Shown: positions 26,496-36,687, counted from the stretch's first letter. The stretch: 64,000 bases of DNA from Alphaproteobacteria bacterium (GCA_030066595.1 JASJBI010000032.1:112607-176606); one strand, 5' to 3'. Notes: generated by a model not told the origin, from the sequence alone. A program made the numbers and translations.

Positions 26496-26986
26496 GCCGC
26501 CTTGACAGCTTTATCCGCCGGCTCGAGGCGCAGCGTCGATGTCTCGGCGCCGGGGCGGCGCAAGCGAAGGGCCTGGCCGGCCCGGTGCTCGAACTGGGGC
26601 TGGGCAACGGCCGCACCTATGATCACCTCCGCGGCCTGTTTCCGGACCGGGAGATCTTTGTCTTCGACCGACATGTCGCGGCCCACCCCGACTGCCGACC
26701 CGACCCGGAACACATGATCGAAGGAGACTTCCGCGACACCCTGCCGGCGGCCGGCGCGCGTCTCCCGGCCCCGGCCGCCTTCGCGCATTGCGACATCGGC
26801 AGCGGACGGCCGGAGACGGACCGGGCCGTGGCGGCATTCGTCGGCCCGGCGCTCGACCGCTTGCTTGCCCGCGGCGCGGTCGTCGTCTCGGACCAAGCTT
26901 TCGAGCTCGTGGGCTGGACGGCGCTCGATCCGCCCAGCGGAGTCGAGCCGGGTCGCTATTTCATGTATCGGGCGGGATCGGCATGA
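26492..26986 (+). CDS. class I SAM methyltransferase-like protein, first tandem copy
   Basis: About 164 residues. Motif I is GPVLELGLGNGRTYDHLRGL, followed by REIFVFDRHVAAHPDC, HCDIGSG and a C-terminal GRYFMYR. No ATG, GTG or TTG lies near the start of homology. The best start is CTG 26492, overlapping the previous stop as CTGA and reading on into SRLDSFIRRLEAQR. The short length and lack of obvious catalytic residues leave function open. The next gene is a paralog and overlaps by four bases, so this is a tandem duplication. Confidence 0.75.
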   Translation: MSRLDSFIRRLEAQRRCLGAGAAQAKGLAGPVLELGLGNGRTYDHLRGLFPDREIFVFDRHVAAHPDCRPDPEHMIEGDFRDTLPAAGARLPAPAAFAHCDIGSGRPETDRAVAAFVGPALDRLLARGAVVVSDQAFELVGWTALDPPSGVEPGRYFMYRAGSA

Positions 26987-27519
26987 GCGCCGGAGAGGTC
27001 GCTGGCTCGCGGCTCGCCCGCATGATCGCTCGGCTTATCACCCAGCGCGCCTGTCTCGAATGGGCGGCCGCGGAGATCCGTGAGATCGACGGTCCTGTGC
27101 TCGAACTCGGCCTTGGCAAAGGGCGTACCTATGACCATCTGCGCCGGCTGCTGCCCGACCGGGAGATCCTGGTGTTCGACCGCTTCGTGCACGCGCCGCG
27201 CGACTGCGTGCCGCCGGGCGGCACGCTGGTCCTCGGGGAGCTGCGCAAGACCGTGGCGGATGCCACGGCACGGCTTGCGGGCCGCGTGGCGCTGATCCAT
27301 GCCGATATCGGCAGCGGCGATCGATCGGCCGACAGCGCGCTCGGAGCGGACCTCGCGCCGCATCTCGCGGCCCTTCCGCGACCGGGCGGCCTCGTGCTGT
27401 GCGATCGCGAGCTGGCGCTTGACGGCTTTGACCGGGTGCCGTTGCCGCCGGGGGCGGCCGACTGGCGCTACTTCATCTACCGCACGCCCAACCACGAAGA
27501 CGGTGACGATCGGCCCTAG
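26983..27519 (+). CDS. class I SAM methyltransferase-like protein, second tandem copy
   Basis: 178 residues. Shares with the preceding gene GPVLELGLGKGRTYDHLRRL, REILVFDRFVHAPRDC, HADIGSG and the ending WRYFIYR. ATG 26983 overlaps the first copy's stop as ATGA, so both are made together after the exporter and the cNMP-binding protein. The two may act as a heterodimer or on successive positions; neither can be told from sequence. Its stop overlaps the convergent xthA stop region by four bases. Confidence 0.8.
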   Translation: MSAGEVAGSRLARMIARLITQRACLEWAAAEIREIDGPVLELGLGKGRTYDHLRRLLPDREILVFDRFVHAPRDCVPPGGTLVLGELRKTVADATARLAGRVALIHADIGSGDRSADSALGADLAPHLAALPRPGGLVLCDRELALDGFDRVPLPPGAADWRYFIYRTPNHEDGDDRP

Positions 27520-28328
27520 ATCTCAAAGTCGGCGAGCACGGGCACATGGTCCGACGGCGTGCTCCAACCGCGCGCGTCGCGCAGGATCTCGGCATGTTTG
27601 AGCGCCGGCCGCAGCGCCGGCGTGACCCAGATATGATCGAGCCGCCGGCCCCGGTCCGAATCGGACCAGTCCCGTGCGCGATAGCTCCACCAGCTGTAGA
27701 GCTTCTCTTCCGGCGGCACGACCTCGCGCACCACGTCGATCCAGCCGTGCGCCCGCTGGATCCGGTTGAGATGATCGACCTCGACCGGGGTGTGGCTGAC
27801 CACCTTGAGCAGCTGGCGATGTGACCAGACGTCGCTTTCGAGCGGCGCCACGTTGAGATCGCCGACCAAGACGCGCACCGCACCGTCTTGCGGCATCGCC
27901 GCGCCCCACAATTCCATTTCGGACATGAAACGAAGTTTGTGGGCGAACTTCTCGTTGACCTCCGGATCCGGCTCGTCTCCTCCCGCCGGGACGTAGAAAT
28001 TGTGCAGCTCCACCGGTGTGTCGTGGTCATCGGGCTGCAGCACGGCGTGCACATGGCGGCCGTCCTGGCGATCGCACCAGTCCCGCACCGGACCCTGCTC
28101 GAGGGGCCGTCGCGAGAGGATGGCCACGCCGTTGTAGCCGCTCACGCCGTTGGTGAGCCGATGGGGGAAGCCGATCCTCTCCACCGCCTTGTGCGGGAAC
28201 TGGTCATCCTTGACCTTGGTCTCCTGCAGGCACACCACATCGGGCGTATAGGCCTCGGAAAGATAATCTAGTAGATCAATTCGTTTGCGAAGAGAATTGA
28301 TATTCCAAGAAATAATTCGAAGGTTCAT
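27516..28328 (-). CDS. xthA: exodeoxyribonuclease III
   Basis: 270 residues, normal for the family. MNLRIISWNINSLRKRIDLL opens the protein; CLQETKVKDDQFP holds the metal-binding Glu, GDLNVAPLESDVW the Asn/Asp pair, and LDHIWVTPAL with SDHVPVLADFEI the catalytic Asp-His. It is an apurinic/apyrimidinic endonuclease and 3'-phosphodiesterase in base excision repair. ATG 28328 is chosen because homology begins exactly there; the open frame upstream to 28442 runs through hairpin DNA and is not protein-like. Confidence 0.95.
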   Translation of the reverse strand: MNLRIISWNINSLRKRIDLLDYLSEAYTPDVVCLQETKVKDDQFPHKAVERIGFPHRLTNGVSGYNGVAILSRRPLEQGPVRDWCDRQDGRHVHAVLQPDDHDTPVELHNFYVPAGGDEPDPEVNEKFAHKLRFMSEMELWGAAMPQDGAVRVLVGDLNVAPLESDVWSHRQLLKVVSHTPVEVDHLNRIQRAHGWIDVVREVVPPEEKLYSWWSYRARDWSDSDRGRRLDHIWVTPALRPALKHAEILRDARGWSTPSDHVPVLADFEI

Positions 28329-28574
28329 GGCATTCGGCGGTCTTGTCTGGGGTCTGCGCCCGGTCTTTCCCATGGCCAAACGCAGGGCGCCCGGCCAGGG
28401 GGGTGACCGGGCGCCCGAAGCTCCCTTGGGAGCCCGCGGCACCAGGGGTTGCGCCGCGGGCGACGAGCGCCGTTGCGGCGCCTGCCGCTTCTATAGCTAT
28501 AAACTGGGATCGTTTTGGCCCGGATGCAATAGATCCCCGCCAACGAGTTATGCTTAAAATGCATAACTAATCGC
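28329..28574. other. structured intergenic region with five inverted repeats
   Basis: Between the amidotransferase-like gene and xthA (both minus strand) there are 246 bases with stacked hairpins: GGGCGCCCGG/CCGGGCGCCC (28385-28416), GCTCCC/GGGAGC (28420-28433), CCCGCGGC/GCCGCGGG (28433-28460), GCGCC/GGCGC (28467-28481) and an AT-rich GTTATGC/GCATAAC (28547-28567). None is followed by a convincing U-run. They may include a terminator for the upstream gene, attenuating structure before xthA, or a small RNA. Confidence 0.45.
28547..28567. repeat. AT-rich palindrome, 7-bp arms
   Basis: GTTATGC, a seven-base spacer TTAAAAT, then GCATAAC: perfect arms just past the stop codon of the amidotransferase-like gene. 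It may be a weak terminator stem or a protein-binding operator; its base composition contrasts with the GC-rich hairpins next to it. Confidence 0.4.
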
Positions 28575-29420
28575 TCACCCATGCGCGAAATTGGCGGAAT
28601 TGGGCGCTTTTCCGATCTGCGTGCGACCCGCCGATGCGGCACCGCTGGCCGCGCGCCCCCGCGCCGCGGCGCCAAAAGCCCCGAAAATCGCCTGCGAGAA
28701 CGGATTTCGGTCCACCTGCCACTCGGGATGCCATTGGACGCCCAAGGCGAAGGCCGGCGCGTCCACCACCCGGGCCGCCTCGATGATTCCGTCGGGCGCC
28801 GTCGCCTCGACCGCAAGGCCAGGCGCCAACCGATCGACACCTTGGGAGTGCAGGGAGTTGACCTGCATCTCGCCGGCGGGCTGTGCCAGTCCCGCCGCGA
28901 TCCTTGCCAACTGCCCTTCGGGCGCCAGCCGGACCCCATGCGCCGGGCCGTAGCGTTGCTCGAGCGGCAGCGAAGGCTCGGCCTGGTGGTTCAGCTTTCC
29001 GGGGATCTCCTCGATTCGCTGGTGCAGGCTGCCGCCCAGCGCGACGTTCAGCTCCTGAAAGCCGCGGCAAATCGCCAGGGTCGGCACGCCCATGTCCAAC
29101 GCCATTCGGATCAACGGCAGCGTGGTCGCGTCGCGGGCCGGGTCGTGTCGGGTCTCCGGCGCGCTGTCTGGCCCGTCGTAGTGGTGCGGCTCCACATTCG
29201 ACGGGCTGCCGGTGATGATCATGCCGTCCAACCGCGCCAACAGGTCGGCCGCCGCGGTGGTCGCGCCCAACGCCGGCAAGACTACGGGCACGCCGCCGGC
29301 CGCGATTGCCGCGGCGCGCAGATATTTGTCGCCGATGACATGGTAGTCCATGTCTTTGATGAGCTGATGACAGGCCGGCAGCCCGATCAGGGGTCGGCCT
29401 GCTGTGCCCTCAGCGTTCAT
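28575..29420 (-). CDS. gamma-glutamyl-gamma-aminobutyrate hydrolase family (class I amidotransferase fold)
   Basis: 281 residues. Nucleophile elbow LAICRGFQELNVALGG gives Cys118; the His-Glu pair is in ALGVQWHPEWQ near residue 235. MIITGSPSNVEPHHY is the PuuD-like oxyanion region. PuuD cleaves gamma-glutamyl-GABA in putrescine breakdown, but no other putrescine genes are here, so the exact substrate is uncertain. The last 30 residues (RGRAASGAASAGRTQIGKAPN) are a low-complexity tail. Its start overlaps the lolA stop by eleven bases, showing coupling. Confidence 0.87.
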   Translation of the reverse strand: MNAEGTAGRPLIGLPACHQLIKDMDYHVIGDKYLRAAAIAAGGVPVVLPALGATTAAADLLARLDGMIITGSPSNVEPHHYDGPDSAPETRHDPARDATTLPLIRMALDMGVPTLAICRGFQELNVALGGSLHQRIEEIPGKLNHQAEPSLPLEQRYGPAHGVRLAPEGQLARIAAGLAQPAGEMQVNSLHSQGVDRLAPGLAVEATAPDGIIEAARVVDAPAFALGVQWHPEWQVDRNPFSQAIFGAFGAAARGRAASGAASAGRTQIGKAPNSANFAHG

Positions 29421-30105
29421 AGCTCGAGTCGTCTTCTACCGGGCTCACGAACAGGAAACGCACGGCCGGAATGTCGACACCGAACTGCGGGTTCAACAGG
29501 GCCAGCCGGGTCACGTTGCCCTGGGCGTCCTGCACCGTCCACTCCTTCAGCGCGAGGGGATCCCTGCGGAAGGTCAACACCAGCGTACCCTCGAGACCTT
29601 CTTCGTCTTCGACGCCGGTCACGGTCAGGCGCAGGGCGTCGCCCAGCCGCTGGAACTCGACGATGTTGGTGTCCTCGGCCAGGCTGATCTCTTCCTCGAG
29701 CAACAGCGAGATCGGCGTGGACCGCTGCGGCAGATAGGTCGTCTCACCCATCTCACCGTCGTAAAAAATGAACCAGATGCCGGTCGCGACCATCAGGATC
29801 TGGACCGGCGGATCATATTCAACCCTGAGCTTGCCCGGCCGCTTGACGTAGAGCGTCCCCTGGGCGGTCGATCCATTGGCGGCCAGTTGCACGAAGCCGG
29901 ATTGCACCGTGGTGATCTGGTTCAGATAGGCCTCGATCCGAGCCAGGTCGGCCACGTCCTGCTGACTGAAGCGCTGTTCGGGGCGAGCCGCGATATTCTG
30001 CTGGGCAGCAAGTGGACCTGCCACCGCCGCCGCGCCCAAACACAACAGCACCAACGCAATCGTGCGCGTCTTCCGGAGCGTTCTTTTCAGGGTGAAGGCA
30101 ATCAT
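29410..30105 (-). CDS. lolA: outer-membrane lipoprotein carrier protein LolA
   Basis: 231 residues. A long N-region (FTLKRTLRKTRTIALVLLC) and a signal cleavage near AGPLAAQQ direct it to the periplasm. LolA-fold features: LARIEAYLNQITTVQSGFVQ, GTLYVKRPGKLRVEYDPP, IWFIFYDGEMGETTYLP and a C-terminal RLALLNPQFGVDIP. It shuttles lipoproteins from LolCDE to the outer membrane. It lies directly downstream of ftsK, an arrangement common in alphaproteobacteria. Confidence 0.92.
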   Translation of the reverse strand: MIAFTLKRTLRKTRTIALVLLCLGAAAVAGPLAAQQNIAARPEQRFSQQDVADLARIEAYLNQITTVQSGFVQLAANGSTAQGTLYVKRPGKLRVEYDPPVQILMVATGIWFIFYDGEMGETTYLPQRSTPISLLLEEEISLAEDTNIVEFQRLGDALRLTVTGVEDEEGLEGTLVLTFRRDPLALKEWTVQDAQGNVTRLALLNPQFGVDIPAVRFLFVSPVEDDSSYER

Positions 30106-30148
30106 GGTGCGGCGGATACGTCCTGTGTCCGGGCCGCGAGCTGGCGGA

Positions 30149-32536
30149 TCAATCGTCTGCGTTTCCGGCCAGGATCTCGCGGCGGCCTACATGATTCGCG
30201 GCGCTGATCAGGCCGTCGGCCTCCATCCGTTCGATCAGCCGCGCCGCGCGATTGTAGCCGATCTGCAAGTGGCGCTGAACGAAGCTTGTCGATGCCTTTC
30301 GCTCCCGTAAGACCAATTCCACGGCCTGCTGATACAGGGCGTCTTCGCCCTCGCCCGCGCCACCGAAAGTCAGACCGGCCAGCGGGCCGGCCTCGTCGTC
30401 CTCGGTGATGGACTCGATATAGGAAGGCGAACCCTGTGCCTTCAAGTAACGAACCACCTCCTCCACCTCGGCGTCGCTCACGAACGGCCCGTGTACCCGG
30501 GTGATGCGACCGCCGCCCGCCATGTACAGCATGTCCCCCTGTCCCAACAGGGTCTCGGCCCCCTGCTCGCCGAGAATGGTGCGGCTGTCGATCTTAGAAG
30601 TCACCTGGAAGCTGACCCGGGTCGGGAAATTGGCTTTGATCGTGCCGGTGATCACGTCGACCGAGGGCCGCTGCGTGGCCATGATCAGGTGAATGCCCGC
30701 GGCACGCGCCATCTGAGCCAGGCGCTGGACGGCGGCCTCGATATCCTTGCCGGCGACCAGCATGAGGTCCGCCATCTCGTCGACGATCAGCACGATGTAG
30801 GGCAGCGGCGACATGTCGAGCGGCTGGTCCTCGTAGGTTGGCCGGCCGGTGTCGGGGTCGAACCCGGTCTGCACGCGCCGCTGCAGCACCTCGCCCCGGC
30901 GGCGTGCCTCGGCGACGCGCATGTTGAATCCCTCGATGTTGCGCACGCCCAGCTTGGCCATGGACTGGTAGCGGTTCTCCATCTCGCGCACCGCCCATTT
31001 GAGCGCGACCACCGCCTTCGGTGGCTCGGTCACGACCGGCGCCAGGAGCTGGGGAATGCCGTCATAGACCGACAACTCCAGCATCTTGGGATCGATCATG
31101 ATGAACTTGCACTGCTCGGGTTTGAGGCGGTACAGCAGCGACAGGATCATCGTGTTGATCGCCACCGACTTGCCGGACCCGGTGGTCCCGGCGATCAAGA
31201 GATGCGGCATGCGGTCCAGATCGACGATGATCGGAGCGCCGCCGATGTCCTTGCCCAAGACCAGGGGCAGCCGCGCGGAGCTCCGCTCATAGGTCGTCGA
31301 TTCCAGGATTTCGCGCAAGAACACGGCTTCCCGGCGGCTGTTCGGCAGCTCGATCCCGATCGCGTTGCGGCCTGGTATGACCGCGACGCGGACGGAAACC
31401 GCGCTCATCGAGCGCGCGATGTCGTCCGACAGACCGATGACGCGCGACGTCTTGGTGCCCGGCGCCGGCACGAATTCATAAAGGGTGACCACAGGACCGG
31501 GCCGGATCTTGACGATCTCGCCGCGCACCCCGAAATCCTCCAGCACCGACTCCAGCAACTGCGCGTTCTGCGACAGCGCGTCCTGATCGACCGTGGCCCG
31601 CTTGGCCGACCGCCGCGGCAAGTCCAGCAAGTCCAGCTCCGGCAGGCGATAAACCTCCGGCGTGTCCTCCAAGGCCAGGCTCTTTTGCCGCTCCTTCTCG
31701 GCGCGTTTGCTTGGTTTCGCGCGCCGTTTGGACGGCTCCACCAAGAAGCGGGGTGGTGGCGGAAAGTCTTGATCCTCCAGGGCGCCGGTTTCGGGCTCGA
31801 CGTCCGACTTGGCCAACACAGGCTCGATCCGCTCGCCGGTGCGGCGCGTCCTGGTCCGCTTCTCGGCGCGTTCGCCGTCGTCCCGCTGCAGGCGAGCGAC
31901 GACCCAGCGGCCGGCTTGTGCGATGCTCGCCGCGGCTGCGCGGATCGACGCGTTCACGGCCGGCAGATCCAAGGCCAAGGCCGGCAGCAGCAGCAGGCTC
32001 GCGGCCAGGGCCGCGATCATCGCGAACAGGCCGGCGCCGAACCAGGGCGCGCCAAGCCACGCCGCGAGGCCCAGGCAGCCGGCCAACAGCAGATCGCCCG
32101 CGGCGCCGCCCAACCCGGCCCGGAGGGGCCAGGCCGCCGGCGCCGTCAGCGCCGCCAGGGCGATCGCCGCGAGCCCGATTGCCACAGACAGCAATGCGAG
32201 CTTGTGAAGCGGCCTCGCGAGATATCCGCCGCGGATCAAAGGCCAGGACCAGGCCGTCAAGCCGAGCACGATCAGGCCCGCGCCTAGTCCGAACCCCTGC
32301 AGCATAAGGTCGGCGATATGGGCGCCCGGTCGACCCAGCCAGTTCTCCGCCGGCCCGCCGACCGCGGTGTTGAAGGACGGGTCCGCGCTGGAATAGCTCA
32401 GCAACGCGGCAGCCAGCAGGGCCGCGGCCGTCAATATCGACAGGCCGAGAAGTTGCCGACACAGGCGCTTCAGACCGTCTGCCGCGCCCGGCGGCAGAAA
32501 GCTCAGACGCCCGGATTGGGTCGCCGCGCGGGGCAT
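30149..32536 (-). CDS. ftsK: DNA translocase FtsK
   Basis: 795 residues. N-terminal four membrane segments within residues 20-190, a charged linker (about 200-300), then the motor: [18 protein letters not shown], Walker [16 protein letters not shown] near 455, and Walker [13 protein letters not shown]. The C-terminal gamma domain ([20 protein letters not shown] through [11 protein letters not shown]) recognises KOPS sequences. It moves chromosome termini and activates XerCD at the septum. ATG 32536 is used, starting [17 protein letters not shown]. Confidence 0.96.
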   Translation of the reverse strand: MPRAATQSGRLSFLPPGAADGLKRLCRQLLGLSILTAAALLAAALLSYSSADPSFNTAVGGPAENWLGRPGAHIADLMLQGFGLGAGLIVLGLTAWSWPLIRGGYLARPLHKLALLSVAIGLAAIALAALTAPAAWPLRAGLGGAAGDLLLAGCLGLAAWLGAPWFGAGLFAMIAALAASLLLLPALALDLPAVNASIRAAAASIAQAGRWVVARLQRDDGERAEKRTRTRRTGERIEPVLAKSDVEPETGALEDQDFPPPPRFLVEPSKRRAKPSKRAEKERQKSLALEDTPEVYRLPELDLLDLPRRSAKRATVDQDALSQNAQLLESVLEDFGVRGEIVKIRPGPVVTLYEFVPAPGTKTSRVIGLSDDIARSMSAVSVRVAVIPGRNAIGIELPNSRREAVFLREILESTTYERSSARLPLVLGKDIGGAPIIVDLDRMPHLLIAGTTGSGKSVAINTMILSLLYRLKPEQCKFIMIDPKMLELSVYDGIPQLLAPVVTEPPKAVVALKWAVREMENRYQSMAKLGVRNIEGFNMRVAEARRRGEVLQRRVQTGFDPDTGRPTYEDQPLDMSPLPYIVLIVDEMADLMLVAGKDIEAAVQRLAQMARAAGIHLIMATQRPSVDVITGTIKANFPTRVSFQVTSKIDSRTILGEQGAETLLGQGDMLYMAGGGRITRVHGPFVSDAEVEEVVRYLKAQGSPSYIESITEDDEAGPLAGLTFGGAGEGEDALYQQAVELVLRERKASTSFVQRHLQIGYNRAARLIERMEADGLISAANHVGRREILAGNADD

Positions 32537-32818
32537 GGGCGATGGGTCAACCGGTCCGTGGCAGGCTTAGACGCATAAACACTACGGATTCTAATGTCGC
32601 AGCATCCCCTGGCACAAGCGCCCGCTGGGCCGAACCTCAGCATCTTGGGGGTCCGCGTCGCGCGAACGCAACACTCGTGCATGCCGTCCACGGACCCAAA
32701 CGTGGTCGCCTCGGTCGCCAATTCGCTTGATTCGGACGCAGGGGTCGGCGATTTCCGCAAAGAATGAGGGCCCGGGGGAGCGGACCCGGGCCCTCGGGAG
32801 GTGCCGGAACGAAATCGC
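32537..32818. other. intergenic region upstream of ftsK
   Basis: 282 bases between the ftsK start and the stop of the first ammonium transporter gene. It contains the transporter's presumed terminator (32766-32795) and, nearer ftsK, an AT-richer stretch around 32570-32605 that is the likely ftsK promoter zone. No gene is seen. Confidence 0.45.
32766..32795 (-). terminator. hairpin terminator candidate after amtB
   Basis: Perfect 11-base arms GAGGGCCCGGG and CCCGGGCCCTC with an eight-base loop, located 24 bases past the stop of the ammonium transporter gene on the minus strand. The run following it on that strand is only moderately T-rich (ATTCTTTG), so termination efficiency is uncertain. 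Confidence 0.6.
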
Positions 32819-34141
32819 CTATTGCACGGTTTCGCCGTGCAGCTGGATGTCCAGGCTGTCCCGTTCCAGTTCCTCCGAGACCCTTAGGCCGATGACCGCG
32901 TCGATCATCTTCAGAACAACGAAAGATACCCCGCCGCTCCATATTACGGTCGCCAGCACGCCGTAGATCTGTGGCAGGATCTGTCCCGGGTTACCCTCCA
33001 GCAGGCCGGGCGTGCCGCCGATCGCCTCAACGGCGAACACGCCGGTCAGAATCGCGCCGACGATGCCGCCGACGCCATGGATGCCGAACACGTCGAGCGA
33101 ATCGTCGTAGCCGGCCTTGTGCTTCAAGCTGGTTGCCGCCCAGAAGCAGGCCAGCCCGGCGATCAGGCCGATGATCAAGGCGCCTGTCGGCCCGACGAAG
33201 CCCGAGGCGGGGGTAATGGCGACCAGCCCGGCGATGGCGCCGGAGATGATGCCGAGCACGCTGGGCCGCCCGACCTGGGCCCACTCCGCGAACATCCAGG
33301 CCAACGCCGCCGCCGCCGTGGCGATCTGGGTCACGGCCATCGCCATGCCCGCAGCCCCGTCCGCGGCCACCGCCGAGCCTGCGTTGAAGCCGAACCAGCC
33401 GACCCATAGCAGCGATGCGCCGGTGACGCTCAGCACCATGTTGTGCGGCGCCATGTTCTCGGACCCGTAACCGAGGCGCTTGCCCAGAACCAAGGCCGCG
33501 ACCAGGCCGGCGATGCCGCTGTTGATGTGGACGACGGTACCGCCGGCGAAGTCGAGCGCGCCCAGGCCGCCGATCCAGCCGCCGCCACCCCAGACCCAGT
33601 GGGCGATCGGCGCATAGACCACGATGGACCAGATGCCCACGAACCAGAGCATCGCCGAGAACTTCATGCGGTCGGCAAAGGCGCCCGTGATCAACGCCGG
33701 CGTGATGATGGCGAAGGTCATTTGGAAGGTCATGAACACGGTCTCGGGAATGGTCCCGCTCAAGGCGTCCACCGTGAGGCCCGCGAGGAAGACGCGGCCG
33801 AAGTCCCCGATCAAGGCGCCCTCGCCGGAGAACGCCAGGCTGTAGCCGACGATCATCCACAGGATCGAGGCCAGGCAGCAGATGGCGAACACCTGCATGA
33901 CGATGGTCAGGACGTTCTTCTTGCGCACCATGCCGCCGTAGAACAGCGCCAGGCCGGGCACGGTCATCATCAGCACCAGGGCGGTGGCGGTGAGCATCCA
34001 GGCGGTGTCGCCCGAGTCGAGTTGGGCATCTTCGGCAAGCGCCGACGCGGTCGGCAACAGTATGGCAAGCAGCCCGATCGCACCCCCCAGGGCCCGACGC
34101 GCAAGCGGCCGCTCCACACTCTTCTTCGTGTGTCCGCTCAT
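32819..34141 (-). CDS. amtB: ammonium transporter, first copy
   Basis: 440 residues with a cleavable signal (LLAILLPTASALAEDAQ) and eleven membrane segments. Amt motifs: TVPGLALFYGGMVRKKNVL, FAGGTVVHINSGIAGLVAAL with the first pore His, and DVFGIHGVGGIVGAILTG with the second pore His. It conducts ammonium across the inner membrane and is gated by GlnK, encoded eleven bases upstream. ATG 34141 is chosen because the signal peptide starts there; the open frame beyond runs antiphase through glnK. Confidence 0.95.
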   Translation of the reverse strand: MSGHTKKSVERPLARRALGGAIGLLAILLPTASALAEDAQLDSGDTAWMLTATALVLMMTVPGLALFYGGMVRKKNVLTIVMQVFAICCLASILWMIVGYSLAFSGEGALIGDFGRVFLAGLTVDALSGTIPETVFMTFQMTFAIITPALITGAFADRMKFSAMLWFVGIWSIVVYAPIAHWVWGGGGWIGGLGALDFAGGTVVHINSGIAGLVAALVLGKRLGYGSENMAPHNMVLSVTGASLLWVGWFGFNAGSAVAADGAAGMAMAVTQIATAAAALAWMFAEWAQVGRPSVLGIISGAIAGLVAITPASGFVGPTGALIIGLIAGLACFWAATSLKHKAGYDDSLDVFGIHGVGGIVGAILTGVFAVEAIGGTPGLLEGNPGQILPQIYGVLATVIWSGGVSFVVLKMIDAVIGLRVSEELERDSLDIQLHGETVQ

Positions 34142-34152
34142 TGGGTTGTCTC

Positions 34153-34602
<450 letters not shown>

Positions 34603-34676
34603 TCAACGCGTTTAGCCGACGTTGCTCCGCGCCGCGCGTCCGGGCGCTGCTCAAGAAGTCGGCACGAGATCGATTC

Positions 34677-34693
34677 TGCTCAATTCCTGAGCA
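34677..34693. promoter_or_regulatory. NtrC-like upstream palindrome, first operon
   Basis: TGCTCAATTCCTGAGCA, a 17-base palindrome with six-base arms about 105 bases upstream of the sigma-54-like -24 element. A site of the same length and outer sequence (TGCT...TGAGCA) occurs at 36688-36704 before the second glnK. The position and dyad form fit an NtrC enhancer, though the known consensus has GCAC/GTGC arms. Confidence 0.45.
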
Positions 34694-34716
34694 GCGCCGA
34701 CAAGCGGACAAGAAAA

Positions 34717-34741
34717 CGCCCCGAGGCCAGGCCCCGGGGCG
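34717..34741 (-). terminator. rho-independent terminator of second amtB
   Basis: On the minus strand the stem CGCCCCG/CGGGGCG is followed directly by TTTTCTTG. It lies 25 bases beyond the stop codon of the second ammonium transporter gene, separating the two glnK-amtB operons. Confidence 0.75.
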
Positions 34742-34766
34742 CTTGGTCGACGAGGAAGCGACCGCG

Positions 34767-36176
34767 TCAGATGGTTTGCGAGCCCCGGCCGAACTCGGGA
34801 TAGGCCTCCAGGCCGAGCTCCACCTGGTCGAGACCGGAATCTTCGTCCGCCTCGTCGATGCGGATGCCGATCGTGTACTTGAGCGCCAGCCAGAGGATCA
34901 TGCTGGTCGCGAACACGAAGGCGCCGATGGCCGCAACGCCGATCAGCTGGGTCACCACCGAGCCGCCGCCGAAGATGCCGACGCAGAGCGTGCCCCAGAT
35001 GCCGGCGACCAGATGGGCGGAAATCGCGCCGACCACGTCGTCGATGCGTAGCCTGTCCAGCAGCGGCACTGCGATAACCACGAGCGCACCGCCCACGCCG
35101 CCGACGACCAGCGCCAGGAAGTGGTTCTGCAAGTCGGGGCCGGCGGTGATCGAGACCAGACCCGCAATCGCGCCGTTGAGCGCCAGGGTCAGGTCCATCT
35201 TCTTGTAGATGATCTGCGCCAGCACCATAGCGGCGACCACGCCGGCGGCCGCGGCCAGGTTGGTGTTGACGTAGACGATGGCCATCGCGGCGGCGTCCAT
35301 GGCGCTGCCCAGCGCCAGCTGCGAGCCGCCGTTGAAGCCGAACCAGCCGAACCACAGTACAAAGGTGCCGAGCGTGGCCAACGGCAGATTGGCGCCGGGC
35401 ATCACATTGATGCGACCGTCCGGCCCGTACTTGCCCCGGCGCGCGCCCAGCACGATCGCGCCCGCGAGCGCGGCCCAGCCGCCCGTCGAGTGCACCAGCG
35501 TGGACCCGGCGAAGTCGGAGAAGCCCATGGCGTCGAGCCAGCCGGCGCCCCACACCCAGGAGCCCTGGATCGGATAGATCACGCCGGTCAGCACGATCAC
35601 GAAGATCAGGAACGGCCACACCTTGATGCGTTCGGCCAGGGTGCCGGACACGATCGAAGCGGCGGTGGCCACGAAGACCATCTGGAAGAACCAGTCGGAC
35701 ATCACCGAATAGCCGTTGCCGATGACCTCGCCCGCCGCCTTGGCGACCCCGGCCTCGAGCTGCGCCTTGGCGTCGGCCGGCGCGTCCTCGGCCAGCCCGC
35801 CCAGCTCTCCGGTCAGGTTGATCAGGTCCAGTTCGGCCTGGGACGGGTTGTAGAGAAAGCTCAGGGAGCCCATCCAGCCCGACACGTCGACATACATGAG
35901 GTTGTAGCCGACCAGGTAGAACATGATGCCGGCCAGGGAGTAGAGCGCGATGTTCTTCAAGCAGATCGCGGCGGTGTTCTTGGTGCGCACCAGGCCCGAT
36001 TCGAGCATGGCGAAGCCCGCGGCCATCCACATCACCAGGAAGCCATGCACCAGAAACGAAAAGGTGTTGAAGACGAACGCGGTCTCGTCGGATACCGCGG
36101 CCCAGGCCGGCCCGGCCAGGCCGGTTGCCAAGGCCGCGACCGCGAGCAGCGACAGGCGCCTTTTTAGCTTGTCCAT
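34767..36176 (-). CDS. amtB: ammonium transporter, second copy (longer type)
   Basis: 469 residues with signal region LSLLAVAALATGLAGPAWA. It differs from the first copy by an insertion of about 50 residues after the second membrane segment (YNPSQAELDLINLTGELGG through AKAAGEVIGNG) and by an altered vestibule (FVFNTFSFLVHGFLVMWMAA). Pore histidines are in GSTLVHSTGGWAALAGA and VGAISAHLVAGIWGTL. The same organism thus carries two Amt subtypes, perhaps with different affinity or sensing roles. Pairs with the second glnK eleven bases upstream. Confidence 0.94.
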   Translation of the reverse strand: MDKLKRRLSLLAVAALATGLAGPAWAAVSDETAFVFNTFSFLVHGFLVMWMAAGFAMLESGLVRTKNTAAICLKNIALYSLAGIMFYLVGYNLMYVDVSGWMGSLSFLYNPSQAELDLINLTGELGGLAEDAPADAKAQLEAGVAKAAGEVIGNGYSVMSDWFFQMVFVATAASIVSGTLAERIKVWPFLIFVIVLTGVIYPIQGSWVWGAGWLDAMGFSDFAGSTLVHSTGGWAALAGAIVLGARRGKYGPDGRINVMPGANLPLATLGTFVLWFGWFGFNGGSQLALGSAMDAAAMAIVYVNTNLAAAAGVVAAMVLAQIIYKKMDLTLALNGAIAGLVSITAGPDLQNHFLALVVGGVGGALVVIAVPLLDRLRIDDVVGAISAHLVAGIWGTLCVGIFGGGSVVTQLIGVAAIGAFVFATSMILWLALKYTIGIRIDEADEDSGLDQVELGLEAYPEFGRGSQTI

Positions 36177-36186
36177 GATCCCTCTC

Positions 36187-36645
<459 letters not shown>

Positions 36646-36687
36646 TCACGATCCAAGAGCATCGGTCGGTCTTTCCACCCATTCTTG

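Noticed and set aside
28385..28481. CRISPR array in the hairpin cluster.
   Set aside because: The stems are different sequences, not direct repeats with uniform spacers, and no cas gene is present in the window.
30491..32287. A plus-strand open frame of about 600 codons inside ftsK.
   Set aside because: Composition (Gln/His/Arg/Asp-rich) is typical of an antisense shadow; ftsK on the other strand has all its motifs.
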